Shown here: piece after piece, positions 6,331 through 14,213 of the stretch
Layout of the letters: every line of letters starts with the position of its first letter
How positions within the stretch are numbered: position 1 is the first letter of the stretch
Assembly (NCBI GenBank): GCA_964533055.1
Contig: CAZHKZ010000008.1
Location: 1-35,552 of the forward strand
Length of the DNA: 35,552 nt
DNA from: JACROF01 sp964533055
GTDB taxonomy: Bacteria; Patescibacteriota; Microgenomatia; Levybacterales; UBA12049
Direction of reading: 5' to 3'
Position numbers and translations under genes: made by a program
The notes under the pieces: generated by a model
What the model was told of the DNA's origin: nothing
What the model saw: the letters and a program-made list of their open reading frames with translations, nothing else
Database searches by the model: none

Positions 6331-8739
6331 TTACAACTCAAAAGTTTTCTTTTTAAACGCAGTAACATTCTCATCTTTATAGAAGAGTTCATATCCTTGA
6401 TCTATTTGTAGCGCAGCTGATTTGGTTGCATAATCACTTTCTGGATCTGGTAGATTATCATCTGTATTATCAAGAATGATGATGTCTGCGCTCTCCATAG
6501 CAAATGGCACACTGTAGAGATATTTTCTATGCGATAGGTGTGAACCTATACTGTTGGTAGTAGATACTCTCGCTGACTCAGGAATAGAATCAAGAAGGGC
6601 ATTAAGTTCATTCTTATGGTGATACTGCTTGGTGAACATGTCTGTATTAGGCTCTTTTGCACCAGGTATTGGTCCATACTGATAGGAGCCGTATAGCCCA
6701 ACAAATAGCAAATAACAAACAACGAATAATTTTGGAATCTTAGTAAACTTCATCAAAACCCATGCAAGTCCAGTTACGAGTGCGATAAAAAGAAATGGTG
6801 TAATGATGGCAGTATACTGATAATAGATCTGATAGAGCTCTGATTTAGAACTCAACATGTTTATGGTGAGATCTGGTAGCGCAAAAATGAGGAAAATTGG
6901 AGCAAGGAGCGGGAGAAAGCCTAGTGGCTCTAAGAGCTTTTTTAGGTATATCACCCTACTTTCTTGAGTGACCAAAGCATATGTCTCATTGGGAGAAAAA
7001 ATAAATCTCTTTATGAGGTCTGATGGCGAACTAGAATCTTCATTGGATGATGAATAATACTCAAGCGCGAAGTGCTGCAAACCCCCTGCTGCATGAGGAA
7101 TAATATACCAGATTAGTGAAAAGGCAATAAGAAGTGAGATGAGGAATGTTCCAATTCCCACCCTCCACTGCCTTTGAATAACCGCAATATAGACTCCCAT
7201 AAGTCCTGTGACAGCCCAGACCTGTTCCTTGCAAAGTCCAGCAAGAATAGCGAAGAGAATAAAGAGTCCATACCTTTTTTTAAATATAAAAAACATTGCG
7301 CCAAGAACAAATGTCGTTGCCAGTGTGACAGCATGAAAATCATAAATAATACTTCTCTGAACGCTTGGATTGAGAAGGTAAAGAATGCTAATAATTAATG
7401 ATAAAGTCTTGTCTTTTAGGAAGTGGATTGCGATCATGTACACAAAAAAAGCGCCAGCACCTACGACTAGAACTTGTAAAAGTAAAAGCAGTCTCGGGTC
7501 ATCCCAGATAAGATAAAGTGGTGCAAAGGCTAGAAGGATGAAATCAGCATGAAATGCAAGTCTTGAGATAGTCTCTACACCATTTGGGTTTGTAAATTCA
7601 AATAATCTTCCATGAGAACTGTTCCAGACAGTCTGTGCCATATTACCTAGATCAAATCTTCCTGTGTAAAAATTATCAAATCTTAAAATACTCACAACAC
7701 TGAAGTACCATGAGAAAATCACAAATGAGAATGCTAACAGCACTTCATGCGCATGATCCATTGAATACTGGATTGCGTGATTTAATTTTCCTGTGCGAGC
7801 CTTATGAAAAAGATAAGCAATCCCAATAAAAATTACTTCACAAATGATTAAAATAAGTCTGCAAAAAAGAGATACAAATGCAGCTAAGGGTACTGACATT
7901 ATATTGCCAAGAAAAATTGTTAGTACTCCCTCTCTTACTCCAAGTCCGCTTGGAGTGATAATTGAGACAAATCCTACCAAGAGGCTGAGCATAAAGAATC
8001 CGATGAATTGCCAGATAATATTTGGGTCAAGATATGTCAGTGACGTAATGACAAAAAAATATCCAAGCCCTAAAAACACAAAAGAAGCGAAAATATAGAG
8101 AATTGATTGGAGGGTATCAAATGGACTAAAGCTCGGAAAAATATGTTCTAAAATCGTTCTAACTTTTCCATGCTTAATTTTAATAAGTGTTCGATTGTAG
8201 CAATATACTATTAAGCCAACTGAAGCTAGGAGAAGTGCTCCAATTGTTAATGGGAATTGTAGTTCATTGAGATGAAGATAATATCTTGAGACAAATGGGA
8301 TTGCTAAAATTGAGAGAAAAACTCCTGCAATAATTACACCTTCTGTTTCCCAGAGGATAAAAGTCCCAATGTCTTTTTTGGATATTCCTTTCTTACCATA
8401 CTGCGTAGCTACTCCAAGAGCTGCCCAGATATTGCCTGGGATATATCTTCGAAGTTGAGTAAAAGACCAAAGAAAAAGTGATTCACGCGGATCAAGTAAG
8501 TGTCCCCCAAAGCGAATCATCTTGTACCAGACAAAACTCCTGAAAAAGTAATAGATAATAAAACAGATTATACCCGGGAATAGAAGCGAGAGATTAATTG
8601 AATGAAGTTGTTCTGCAATATTTGCACCATGAGAAAGAAATGTCCTGCCCAAAAAGAAGAGTGCGATAAGCGAGATTGGCCAACCTAAGGAGAACTTAAT
8701 AATTGAAAACGTTTTGTCCTTTAATCGAGTGCCTCCCAT
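6331..8739 (-). CDS. LPG-synthase-TM (UPF0104) fused to DUF2079 membrane protein
   Basis: An 802-aa polytopic membrane protein. The first ~320 residues match the lysylphosphatidylglycerol synthase transmembrane/UPF0104 family, with several helices and the hallmark TPSGLGVREG. The second half matches DUF2079: RFDNFYTGRFDLGNMAQ, then AFHADF, LAGLCKEQ and a helix-rich core, a family resembling GT-C glycosyltransferases that use lipid-linked sugars. A role in lipid or glycan transfer at the cell surface is inferred. The longer frame to 8832 would overlap the upstream gene by about 90 nt. I choose the ATG at 8739, one base after the upstream stop codon, which implies coupled translation. The separate families are known; I am less sure how common this fusion is. 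Confidence 0.85.
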   Translation of the reverse strand: MGGTRLKDKTFSIIKFSLGWPISLIALFFLGRTFLSHGANIAEQLHSINLSLLFPGIICFIIYYFFRSFVWYKMIRFGGHLLDPRESLFLWSFTQLRRYIPGNIWAALGVATQYGKKGISKKDIGTFILWETEGVIIAGVFLSILAIPFVSRYYLHLNELQFPLTIGALLLASVGLIVYCYNRTLIKIKHGKVRTILEHIFPSFSPFDTLQSILYIFASFVFLGLGYFFVITSLTYLDPNIIWQFIGFFMLSLLVGFVSIITPSGLGVREGVLTIFLGNIMSVPLAAFVSLFCRLILIICEVIFIGIAYLFHKARTGKLNHAIQYSMDHAHEVLLAFSFVIFSWYFSVVSILRFDNFYTGRFDLGNMAQTVWNSSHGRLFEFTNPNGVETISRLAFHADFILLAFAPLYLIWDDPRLLLLLQVLVVGAGAFFVYMIAIHFLKDKTLSLIISILYLLNPSVQRSIIYDFHAVTLATTFVLGAMFFIFKKRYGLFILFAILAGLCKEQVWAVTGLMGVYIAVIQRQWRVGIGTFLISLLIAFSLIWYIIPHAAGGLQHFALEYYSSSNEDSSSPSDLIKRFIFSPNETYALVTQESRVIYLKKLLEPLGFLPLLAPIFLIFALPDLTINMLSSKSELYQIYYQYTAIITPFLFIALVTGLAWVLMKFTKIPKLFVVCYLLFVGLYGSYQYGPIPGAKEPNTDMFTKQYHHKNELNALLDSIPESARVSTTNSIGSHLSHRKYLYSVPFAMESADIIILDNTDDNLPDPESDYATKSAALQIDQGYELFYKDENVTAFKKKTFEL

Positions 8740-8740
8740 G

Positions 8741-9343
8741 TTAGTTAGCAGATCCAGTAGCAACTGGCGTGGCAATAGGAGCAGTGGTCGGACCCTGATA
8801 GGTAAAGGATCTGTTGAGAACTTTTTCTTCACCAGTTACAACACTTTTAACTTTAAGCTGAAAACGGATCGTCCCACTTGGTGGATTATAGAGTGCGATT
8901 GAACTACTACCATAGTCTGAGAATCTTCCTCCATTGATGCTATATGCCCAAACGACAGCACAGTAGTCACCCTGGTCATACTCAATTGAGATCTGGACTG
9001 GATCATCTTCCACTACTTCATTTGCTAAAGGGGATGCAATAGAGATCGGGCCAATTCCCTTCTTGCATGCGGCTGAGGTGGTCTGTGTAATAACAGTATC
9101 GGACTTTTGAGCAGGAACAGTAACTACAATCGGAGCTACACTCTTTGTGTCTTTTGAGTCATCCTTCTTTGAATTGAGGTTATTTACATTGAGAATAATC
9201 ACAGTAAGGAGAACTGGGACACTGAGAACTGCAGTAAAAAATTCAACATACTGCTTTTTATCGGGGAGAGATCGGTATGAGTACCGTAAATTCTTGGCAA
9301 ATTTCTTGAAACGATTTACTGGAGCAAATTCTTGTTCAGCCAT
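8741..9343 (-). CDS. Single-pass membrane protein with extracellular domain
   Basis: A 200-aa protein with a basic cytoplasmic N-terminus (about residues 1-32), one hydrophobic helix (FFTAVLSVPVLLTVIILNV, about 35-53), a Ser/Thr/Lys linker and a beta-rich outer domain (about 95-185). Two Cys residues in the outer part could form a disulfide. The C-terminus ends in an Ala/Thr/Pro-rich tail. The outer domain's pattern (PISIASPLANEVVEDDPVQISIEY) suggests an Ig-like fold. No named family. It is translationally coupled to the DUF2079 fusion gene, so a shared role at the cell surface is likely. Confidence 0.78.
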   Translation of the reverse strand: MAEQEFAPVNRFKKFAKNLRYSYRSLPDKKQYVEFFTAVLSVPVLLTVIILNVNNLNSKKDDSKDTKSVAPIVVTVPAQKSDTVITQTTSAACKKGIGPISIASPLANEVVEDDPVQISIEYDQGDYCAVVWAYSINGGRFSDYGSSSIALYNPPSGTIRFQLKVKSVVTGEEKVLNRSFTYQGPTTAPIATPVATGSAN

Positions 9344-9349
9344 GAGTCA

Positions 9350-9377
9350 ATTGTAACAAATCAGATCAAAGATGCAA
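9350..9377 (-). promoter_or_regulatory. Leaderless-type promoter
   Basis: Minus strand TTGCAT (9372-9377), 16 nt, TACAAT (9350-9355) preceded by TGT (extended -10), then 6 nt to the ATG at 9343. Confidence 0.65.
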
Positions 9378-9388
9378 CCCGAGAAGGA

Positions 9389-10576
9389 TTATTCATATCG
9401 TAATGCTTCAATTGGAGAGAGCCTAGACGCTCTTATTGCAGGTGCAATTCCAAAGACCACACCTACCACAACAGAAAAGGCAAAGGCGAGAGCTACCGAC
9501 CACCAGGTAACTTGGGATACAAATAATGCAGCAAGGATATACGAAGCTATGAGTCCAAGAGCAATGCCTATTATCCCCCCAGCCAGTGACAACATTACAG
9601 CTTCAAGGAGAAATTGCTTTAGTATATCCTCCCTACGTGCCCCCAGAGCTTTTCTAAGTCCAATCTCCTTAGTCCTCTCAGTGACTGATACCAGCATTAT
9701 ATTCATAACACCGATTCCCCCAACTATCAGAGAAATTGCAGCTATTCCTCCGAGAGCGACAGTAAGTATCCCTGTAATGTTAGTTATTGTTGAAAGTGTC
9801 TGCTCCTGAGTCATAAGAGTGAAGTCATCCTCTTCTAATCGTGACGATAGAATGCTTCGCGCTCTACTAATAACTGTATTAACTTGATCAGGCTCTTTTG
9901 CCGCAATGTAGATCGTGCTTACAGTTGGTGCGCCAAAAAGTTTTCGAGCTGTACTTAATGGGATAATTATTGTGTTATCCTGGTCTTGTCCAAATACAGA
10001 CCCTTTTGAAGACGTAATGCCAATTACTGTAAACCTACTCCCAGAAATTGAAATTTTCTTCCCAATTGGATTTTTTGTTTGGAATAAGTTCTTGACAACA
10101 GTTTGTCCAATTACTGCCACTTTCCCCCCACTAGCTTCCTGAGCTTTTGTGAAGAAAGATCCACTCTGAAGATCTGTTTTTATTATTTCAGGGTAAATCG
10201 CTCCAGTCCCTACAATCTGTGTATTCTTGTTTGATTTATTACTGTACTTAACTGTTGTTATCTTAGAAATGTACGGAGTACTCTTGGCAATTGTTTTTAA
10301 CCGAGTTTGCAAATACTCAGCAAGTGGAAAAGATAATTTATTGACAACATCCCCTGGTCCTTGCTGACCCCCTACTTTTCCCGGAATAACAAAAATAAGA
10401 TTAGATCCCAAACCTGAGATCTGGTTGGTAATATACGACTGGAGTCCCGTCCCAAGCGATACGAGAACGATGACTGCAAATACGCCTATAATTACTCCAA
10501 GAGTAGTAAGGAGGCTGCGCAAGGCATTAGCCTTAAGTGATGCTGCTGCTAAGGAAAGTAATTCTTTGAAATTCAT
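9389..10576 (-). CDS. ABC transporter permease, MacB/FtsX-like
   Basis: A 395-aa permease with the MacB layout: one N-terminal membrane helix (about 17-43), a large extracytoplasmic domain (about 45-265) and three C-terminal helices. The conserved cytoplasmic stretch VTERTKEIGLRKALGAR precedes the penultimate helix. The ATPase is a separate protein, encoded just upstream with a 4-nt ATGA overlap. With the HlyD-like adaptor this makes a complete MacAB-type exporter of peptides, lipids or drugs. No outer-membrane TolC-like partner is visible, as expected for a monoderm cell. Confidence 0.93.
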   Translation of the reverse strand: MNFKELLSLAAASLKANALRSLLTTLGVIIGVFAVIVLVSLGTGLQSYITNQISGLGSNLIFVIPGKVGGQQGPGDVVNKLSFPLAEYLQTRLKTIAKSTPYISKITTVKYSNKSNKNTQIVGTGAIYPEIIKTDLQSGSFFTKAQEASGGKVAVIGQTVVKNLFQTKNPIGKKISISGSRFTVIGITSSKGSVFGQDQDNTIIIPLSTARKLFGAPTVSTIYIAAKEPDQVNTVISRARSILSSRLEEDDFTLMTQEQTLSTITNITGILTVALGGIAAISLIVGGIGVMNIMLVSVTERTKEIGLRKALGARREDILKQFLLEAVMLSLAGGIIGIALGLIASYILAALFVSQVTWWSVALAFAFSVVVGVVFGIAPAIRASRLSPIEALRYE

Positions 10577-11253
10577 TTAACAATTTCTCCATCTCTTAAG
10601 GTAATGATCTTTTTTGCCTGAATTGCAATGTCGTGCTCATGAGTAATCATAATGATTGTATTGCCTTGCCTATTCAAATTTTTGATGATCTTCATTACAT
10701 CATTTCCAGATGTGGTATCCAAATTTCCGGTGGGCTCATCAGCAAGAATGATTGCAGGCTTATTTATCAATGCTCTTGCAATTGCAACTCTTTGCTGTTG
10801 TCCTCCAGAAAGTTGATTTGGCTTCTTATATATTTGATCCTTTAATCCAACGCTCTCTAGAAGTTCAATTGCTCGCTTTTCTCTGTCCTTTTTATCTAAT
10901 CCAGCATAAATACTTGGCAAAATGACATTATTTAAAACAGATGCCCTTTTGAGTAGATTGAATGATTGAAAAACAAAACCAATCTCTTTACTTCTATTTG
11001 CGGACATTTCATTTTCCGAAAGATTAGTAACATCTATACCATTGAGAATGTATGTTCCTGAAGTTGGAGAATCTAGAAGACCGATTATATTAAGAAGCGT
11101 GGATTTACCTGATCCTGAAGACCCAGTTATCGCGATGAAATCACCTTTTTTAACTTCGAGTGTTATTTTTCGCAACACCTCAGTAGTTACATCATCTGAG
11201 ACATAATTCTTGGTAATATTTTCAAGGCGAATAACATTCTTAGCGTCAGTCAT
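10573..11253 (-). CDS. ABC transporter ATPase, MacB/LolD-like
   Basis: A 226-aa nucleotide-binding protein. Walker A is GSSGSGKST (residues 44-52), the signature LSGGQ is at 148-152, Walker B IILADE at 168-173 followed by the D-loop, and the H-loop is in MITHEHD. The pattern SANRSKEIGFVFQSFNLL is typical of the MacB/LolD/FtsE subgroup. It overlaps the permease start by 4 nt and follows the adaptor gene after 5 nt, forming a three-gene operon. Confidence 0.95.
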   Translation of the reverse strand: MTDAKNVIRLENITKNYVSDDVTTEVLRKITLEVKKGDFIAITGSSGSGKSTLLNIIGLLDSPTSGTYILNGIDVTNLSENEMSANRSKEIGFVFQSFNLLKRASVLNNVILPSIYAGLDKKDREKRAIELLESVGLKDQIYKKPNQLSGGQQQRVAIARALINKPAIILADEPTGNLDTTSGNDVMKIIKNLNRQGNTIIMITHEHDIAIQAKKIITLRDGEIVK

Positions 11254-11258
11254 GAGTA

Positions 11259-12323
11259 CTACATCTTTTGAATTTTTGTACCCTTCTGCCTCAGGGTAAC
11301 TTTTTCTGGATCCAGAGCAACTTCTTCACCTATACTTAACCCAGATAAAATTTCAATATCAAAATCATTTTGAATGCCAACTGTCACTTTTCTTTTCTCA
11401 AATATTTTATCTTTCTTGACATAGACATATTCATCTTCAAAAAGACTTGAAGAAGGAGCTGTGATAATGTGTTTCTTTTTCTCAACTACTATTTCTGCAT
11501 CTCCATTCATTCCTATTCGATAGGCGTCTGTTTGGTTGGGAAGAAGTACAGTCGTGCTATATGCTGTTCCGCCAGTTGATGTAGCATGACTTGCAAAATC
11601 AATCTTTTTTACTGTTCCTGCTATTGTTTTATTAGGAAATGCATCAAGAGTTATTTCTACAGATTGTCCATCTTGTATAAGTCCAATATCTGCTTCATCT
11701 ATATCGACAAGAAATTGTAATCCTTCTGGGTCTACAATTGTTATTGAATCTGTAGCGGTTGACGATACTCCAGTTACATCAACAGTTGAGCTGGTAATAA
11801 CTCCAGCAATTGGTGCGACAACAACTGACTGCTCTTTAGCGAGTGATACTAACTCAACAGATAGTACTGCCTTCTCAAGATCATATTGGTTATTTTCAAG
11901 AACTCGTCTGATCGACTCGCTCGCCGCATCTTGAGGTCTTGAAGCGTTATTGGTATCCAAAGTTGATTCGAATGTATTGCGTTGCTTTGCATAATCCCTC
12001 AAAGAAGATTCTAAATTCTTCTGTAATGTTCTCTGGTCAAGAGTGACAAGAACCTGTCCTTTTTTTACTAGATCACCCTTTTGTGCGCCAATATAGACTA
12101 CCTTTGATCCTAGTGGAATTGCTAATGTAGCTTCTTGAGAAGAATTAATCTTCCCGTTGGCCGAAACAGTTTTAACAAGGTCTTTATATCCAACCTTCTC
12201 AGTTGATAATTCCTCTAGAGGCTTTGGCCTGAAAAGCACAATGAGAATAACAATAATTACAAGAGTGATGGCGGTTATATACTTATGTGTTTTTATAACT
12301 CGTAAGGGTGATGAAAACTTCAT
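11259..12323 (-). CDS. HlyD/MacA-like membrane fusion protein
   Basis: A 354-aa adaptor subunit of the tripartite-type ABC exporter. One N-terminal membrane helix (about 15-30) is followed by half of a biotinyl-lipoyl domain (SQEATLAIPLGSKVVYIGAQKGDLVKKGQVLVTLD region), a short helical hairpin (about 100-160), the second lipoyl half with the typical VAPIAGVI, and a beta-barrel domain. The hairpin is short compared with Gram-negative MacA, consistent with a cell lacking a TolC partner. It is first gene of the operon. The -10-like CATACT at 12330-12335 lies 6 nt before the ATG, so the transcript is likely leaderless. Confidence 0.93.
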   Translation of the reverse strand: MKFSSPLRVIKTHKYITAITLVIIVILIVLFRPKPLEELSTEKVGYKDLVKTVSANGKINSSQEATLAIPLGSKVVYIGAQKGDLVKKGQVLVTLDQRTLQKNLESSLRDYAKQRNTFESTLDTNNASRPQDAASESIRRVLENNQYDLEKAVLSVELVSLAKEQSVVVAPIAGVITSSTVDVTGVSSTATDSITIVDPEGLQFLVDIDEADIGLIQDGQSVEITLDAFPNKTIAGTVKKIDFASHATSTGGTAYSTTVLLPNQTDAYRIGMNGDAEIVVEKKKHIITAPSSSLFEDEYVYVKKDKIFEKRKVTVGIQNDFDIEILSGLSIGEEVALDPEKVTLRQKGTKIQKM

Positions 12324-12406
12324 ATATCTAGTATGACGTTGGTGCTAAAATAATTCAACTTCTCACATGAAATTTCAGTGCTGCACGTTAGCAAAATTTA
12401 GTTTCA

Positions 12407-12435
12407 TTGATCTTAAATCGCTACTTTGGTACAAT
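12407..12435 (+). promoter_or_regulatory. Promoter of the tRNA-Arg/tRNA-Lys unit
   Basis: TTGATC (12407-12412), 17 nt, TACAAT (12430-12435). The predicted start near 12442 is about 24 nt upstream of the tRNA-Arg. Confidence 0.75.
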
Positions 12436-12465
12436 TACGGTGCCTGTTTTCCAAAAGCAGGATGA

Positions 12466-12539
12466 GCACCCGTAGCTCAGTGGATTAGAGCACTTCGCTT
12501 CGGACGAAGGGGTCGGGGGTTCAAGTCCCTCCGGGTGTA
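12466..12539 (+). tRNA. tRNA-Arg (anticodon TCG)
   Basis: A full cloverleaf: acceptor GCACCCG pairs with CGGGTGT (one G-U), the D-stem is GCTC/GAGC, the anticodon stem CTTCG/CGAAG encloses loop CTTCGGA, and the T-arm carries GTTCAAG. The anticodon TCG reads CGA. The discriminator is A73 and the following bases are CAA, so CCA is not encoded. Confidence 0.95.
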
Positions 12540-12606
12540 CAAAGAAACCTGGTATAACCGCATGCATGCATGACTGCAAGCTTGCAAAGGATTCGAAAAT
12601 TTACGC

Positions 12607-12678
12607 GGGCCCGTAGCTCAATGGTAGAGCAGTACCCTCTTAAGGTATTTGTTGGAGGTTCAAATCCTCCCGGGCTCA
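12607..12678 (+). tRNA. tRNA-Lys (anticodon CTT)
   Basis: Acceptor GGGCCCG pairs with CGGGCTC (one G-U). The D-stem is GCTC/GAGC, the anticodon stem GTACC/GGTAT encloses loop CTCTTAA, and the T-arm is GGAGG/CCTCC. The anticodon CTT reads AAG. After A73 comes CCG, so CCA is not encoded. Its last three bases (12676-12678) are also the stop codon of the convergent CYTH gene. Confidence 0.95.
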
Positions 12679-13209
12679 CCGATTTTTCATCAGCAAGATG
12701 TCGTAGCTCTGAAGAACATAATCTGATTCTTCAATTTCTAACTCACTTAGGACTTTCTTCATCTCATTTTGAACCTCATCAGCATCTTCATCTGCAATTT
12801 TCTCAAACTCTATGAACTTTCCAAGACCGACTACATTATCTATGCAAACTGTGAAGTCTCCATATTTTGTCATCTCTCTCGTTTTTTGTACTTCGATCGT
12901 GAGTTCAAAGCCCAGTTGAACTATCATTTCATGCATAGATACCGGATCTTCGATCTCAGTTTCAATTTCAATTTTATCTAGGTCTTGAGATTGGGAGCGC
13001 TTGAAAGTAAGGATAGATTTAGTTCCTTCACTTCTTATTCGAAGAACAGGATCTGTCAGTTTTTTGGTAGCAAAGGTGAACCCTTTTGGAAGATATATTC
13101 TATCAATTTGGGTGACAGGTGGTGAAAAGATGCAGCCCTTATTTTTTAGAAAGGTCCGAAGTGAATTAGCGTCCTGAATTTTCGCTTTTATTTCAATTTC
13201 GCGCTTCAT
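12676..13209 (-). CDS. CYTH-domain phosphohydrolase/cyclase-like protein
   Basis: A 177-aa protein of the CYTH superfamily (CyaB, thiamine triphosphatase), which forms a beta-tunnel that binds triphosphates with divalent metals. The defining ExExK motif is at residues 4-8 (MKREIEIKAK). Further charged strand residues lie in LRIRSEG, ILTFKRS and IEIETEIED, and a late FIEFEKIADED segment supplies acidic ligands. The substrate is unknown (tripolyphosphate, ThTP or ATP are possible). An extended -10 TGCTAATAT lies 6 nt before the ATG. The stop codon overlaps the 3' end of the convergent tRNA-Lys. A second CYTH gene lies at 25162. Confidence 0.9.
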   Translation of the reverse strand: MKREIEIKAKIQDANSLRTFLKNKGCIFSPPVTQIDRIYLPKGFTFATKKLTDPVLRIRSEGTKSILTFKRSQSQDLDKIEIETEIEDPVSMHEMIVQLGFELTIEVQKTREMTKYGDFTVCIDNVVGLGKFIEFEKIADEDADEVQNEMKKVLSELEIEESDYVLQSYDILLMKNR

Positions 13210-13215
13210 GTGTTG

Positions 13216-13224
13216 ATATTAGCA
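13216..13224 (-). promoter_or_regulatory. Extended -10 of the first CYTH gene
   Basis: Minus strand TGCTAATAT; the -10 hexamer at 13216-13221 is 6 nt before the ATG. No -35 is evident. Confidence 0.5.
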
Positions 13225-13232
13225 CAAACCTC

Positions 13233-13256
13233 AAGAGTCCCAGTAACGGGACTCTT
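13233..13256. terminator. Perfect hairpin downstream of DUF378 gene
   Basis: AAGAGTCCC (13233-13241) and GGGACTCTT (13248-13256) form a 9-bp perfect stem around a 6-nt loop. It lies between the DUF378 stop and the CYTH promoter. There is no good T-tract on either strand, so it may stabilise the DUF378 mRNA end as well as terminate. Confidence 0.55.
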
Positions 13257-13280
13257 ATAAGGATCAAATAAAACTTTTGA

Positions 13281-13493
13281 TTACTTTTTACCAGCGAGCT
13301 TGTTCCAAAGAAGAACGAGTCCTGAGAGACCGACGAGCAGGTAAACAAGATTTTCAAGAGTTGGCATAGAACCGAATATCATTGTAACGAGGTTCCATCC
13401 CATAGCTCCAGTTAGACCACCGAGGCCAACGAGAAGCCAGTTAAGAGCTCCAACGATTACGAGCCACCATGCGAGCATATTTAGTGTTTTCAT
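13281..13493 (-). CDS. DUF378 small membrane protein
   Basis: A 70-aa protein with two hydrophobic helices and the family pattern LAWWLVIVGALNWLLVGL, then NLVYLLVGLSGLVLLW. DUF378 (YuzA-like) proteins are tiny membrane proteins of unknown function. It has the strongest ribosome site in the window, GAAAGGAGGTGAT just before the ATG, complementary to the usual 16S 3' end. Its promoter TTGACA-17-TACGAT starts inside the 3' end of rnhB. The features point to high expression, possibly in stress, as with the GlsB-like gene. Confidence 0.92.
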   Translation of the reverse strand: MKTLNMLAWWLVIVGALNWLLVGLGGLTGAMGWNLVTMIFGSMPTLENLVYLLVGLSGLVLLWNKLAGKK

Positions 13494-13549
13494 GAAATCA
13501 CCTCCTTTCAGACGTAATGAAAAGAATGTATGTTAACACGTCCAAATTG

Positions 13550-13578
13550 ATCGTATCTTCCCTTATTGAGGCTGTCAA
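13550..13578 (-). promoter_or_regulatory. Promoter of the DUF378 gene
   Basis: Minus strand TTGACA (13573-13578), 17 nt, TACGAT (13550-13555). The -35 overlaps the rnhB stop codon. The predicted leader is about 50 nt. Confidence 0.75.
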
Positions 13579-14213
13579 GAAGTAGGCATACTATATCTTT
13601 GCAAGTTAAATGAGGTTCGATGAACTGGTGAAAGTCCGAATCGAGAGATTTGCTTACGATGATAAGCTGTTCCATAGCCCATGTTCGTATCGAATCCATA
13701 CTCAGGATACTTACTATGTAACGTAGCCATTTTTTGATCACGAAAGACCTTCGCCAGAATAGATGCTGCAGCAATTGAGATAGATAATCTGTCACCATGT
13801 ATGATTGGGAGTTGGACCGATCGGTCTAATTCATTAATTGGGAATGCATCTGTTAGGAGAAAGTCATAAGCGTGGCAAAGATCCTGTGCGCTTTTTTTAA
13901 AAGACTGCTGTGCTGCTTTTCCAATACCTACTGCATTAATAACTGTGAGGGGAGTTTCGGAGACGCTATAGCAGAGAGCCTCTTCTTTAATCGCCTCAGC
14001 CAACTCGCTACGTTTTTGAGCCGAAAGCCTCTTAGAATCATCAATGGAATTAAGAAGTGGGTTTTTAAATGCGGGATATGGACGAAAGATAACTGCAGCT
14101 GTAACGACTGGACCTGCAAAAGCTCCTCTACCGACCTCATCCAGTCCTGCCACAGTTTGTCTCCCAGTGTTCCACTCAACTTCTTCATATGCAAAAGTTG
14201 GAAGTATCTTCAT
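13575..14213 (-). CDS. rnhB: Ribonuclease HII
   Basis: A 212-aa enzyme that removes ribonucleotides from DNA and cuts RNA in RNA-DNA hybrids. The DEVGRG signature is at residues 25-30 in GLDEVGRGAFAGPVVTAAVI and supplies two catalytic acids. The DDSKRLSAQKR loop follows, and further acids are in LLTDAF and VFRDQKM; ILAKVFRD is characteristic of type 2. Length is typical. The start overlaps the DUF2130 stop by 4 nt, so translation is coupled. Confidence 0.95.
   Translation of the reverse strand: MKILPTFAYEEVEWNTGRQTVAGLDEVGRGAFAGPVVTAAVIFRPYPAFKNPLLNSIDDSKRLSAQKRSELAEAIKEEALCYSVSETPLTVINAVGIGKAAQQSFKKSAQDLCHAYDFLLTDAFPINELDRSVQLPIIHGDRLSISIAAASILAKVFRDQKMATLHSKYPEYGFDTNMGYGTAYHRKQISRFGLSPVHRTSFNLQRYSMPTS

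Noticed and set aside
12561..12592. GCATGCATGC and TGCAAGCTTGCA palindromes between the tRNAs
   Set aside because: They are too short for a confident element and have no T-tract; they may only be processing spacer.
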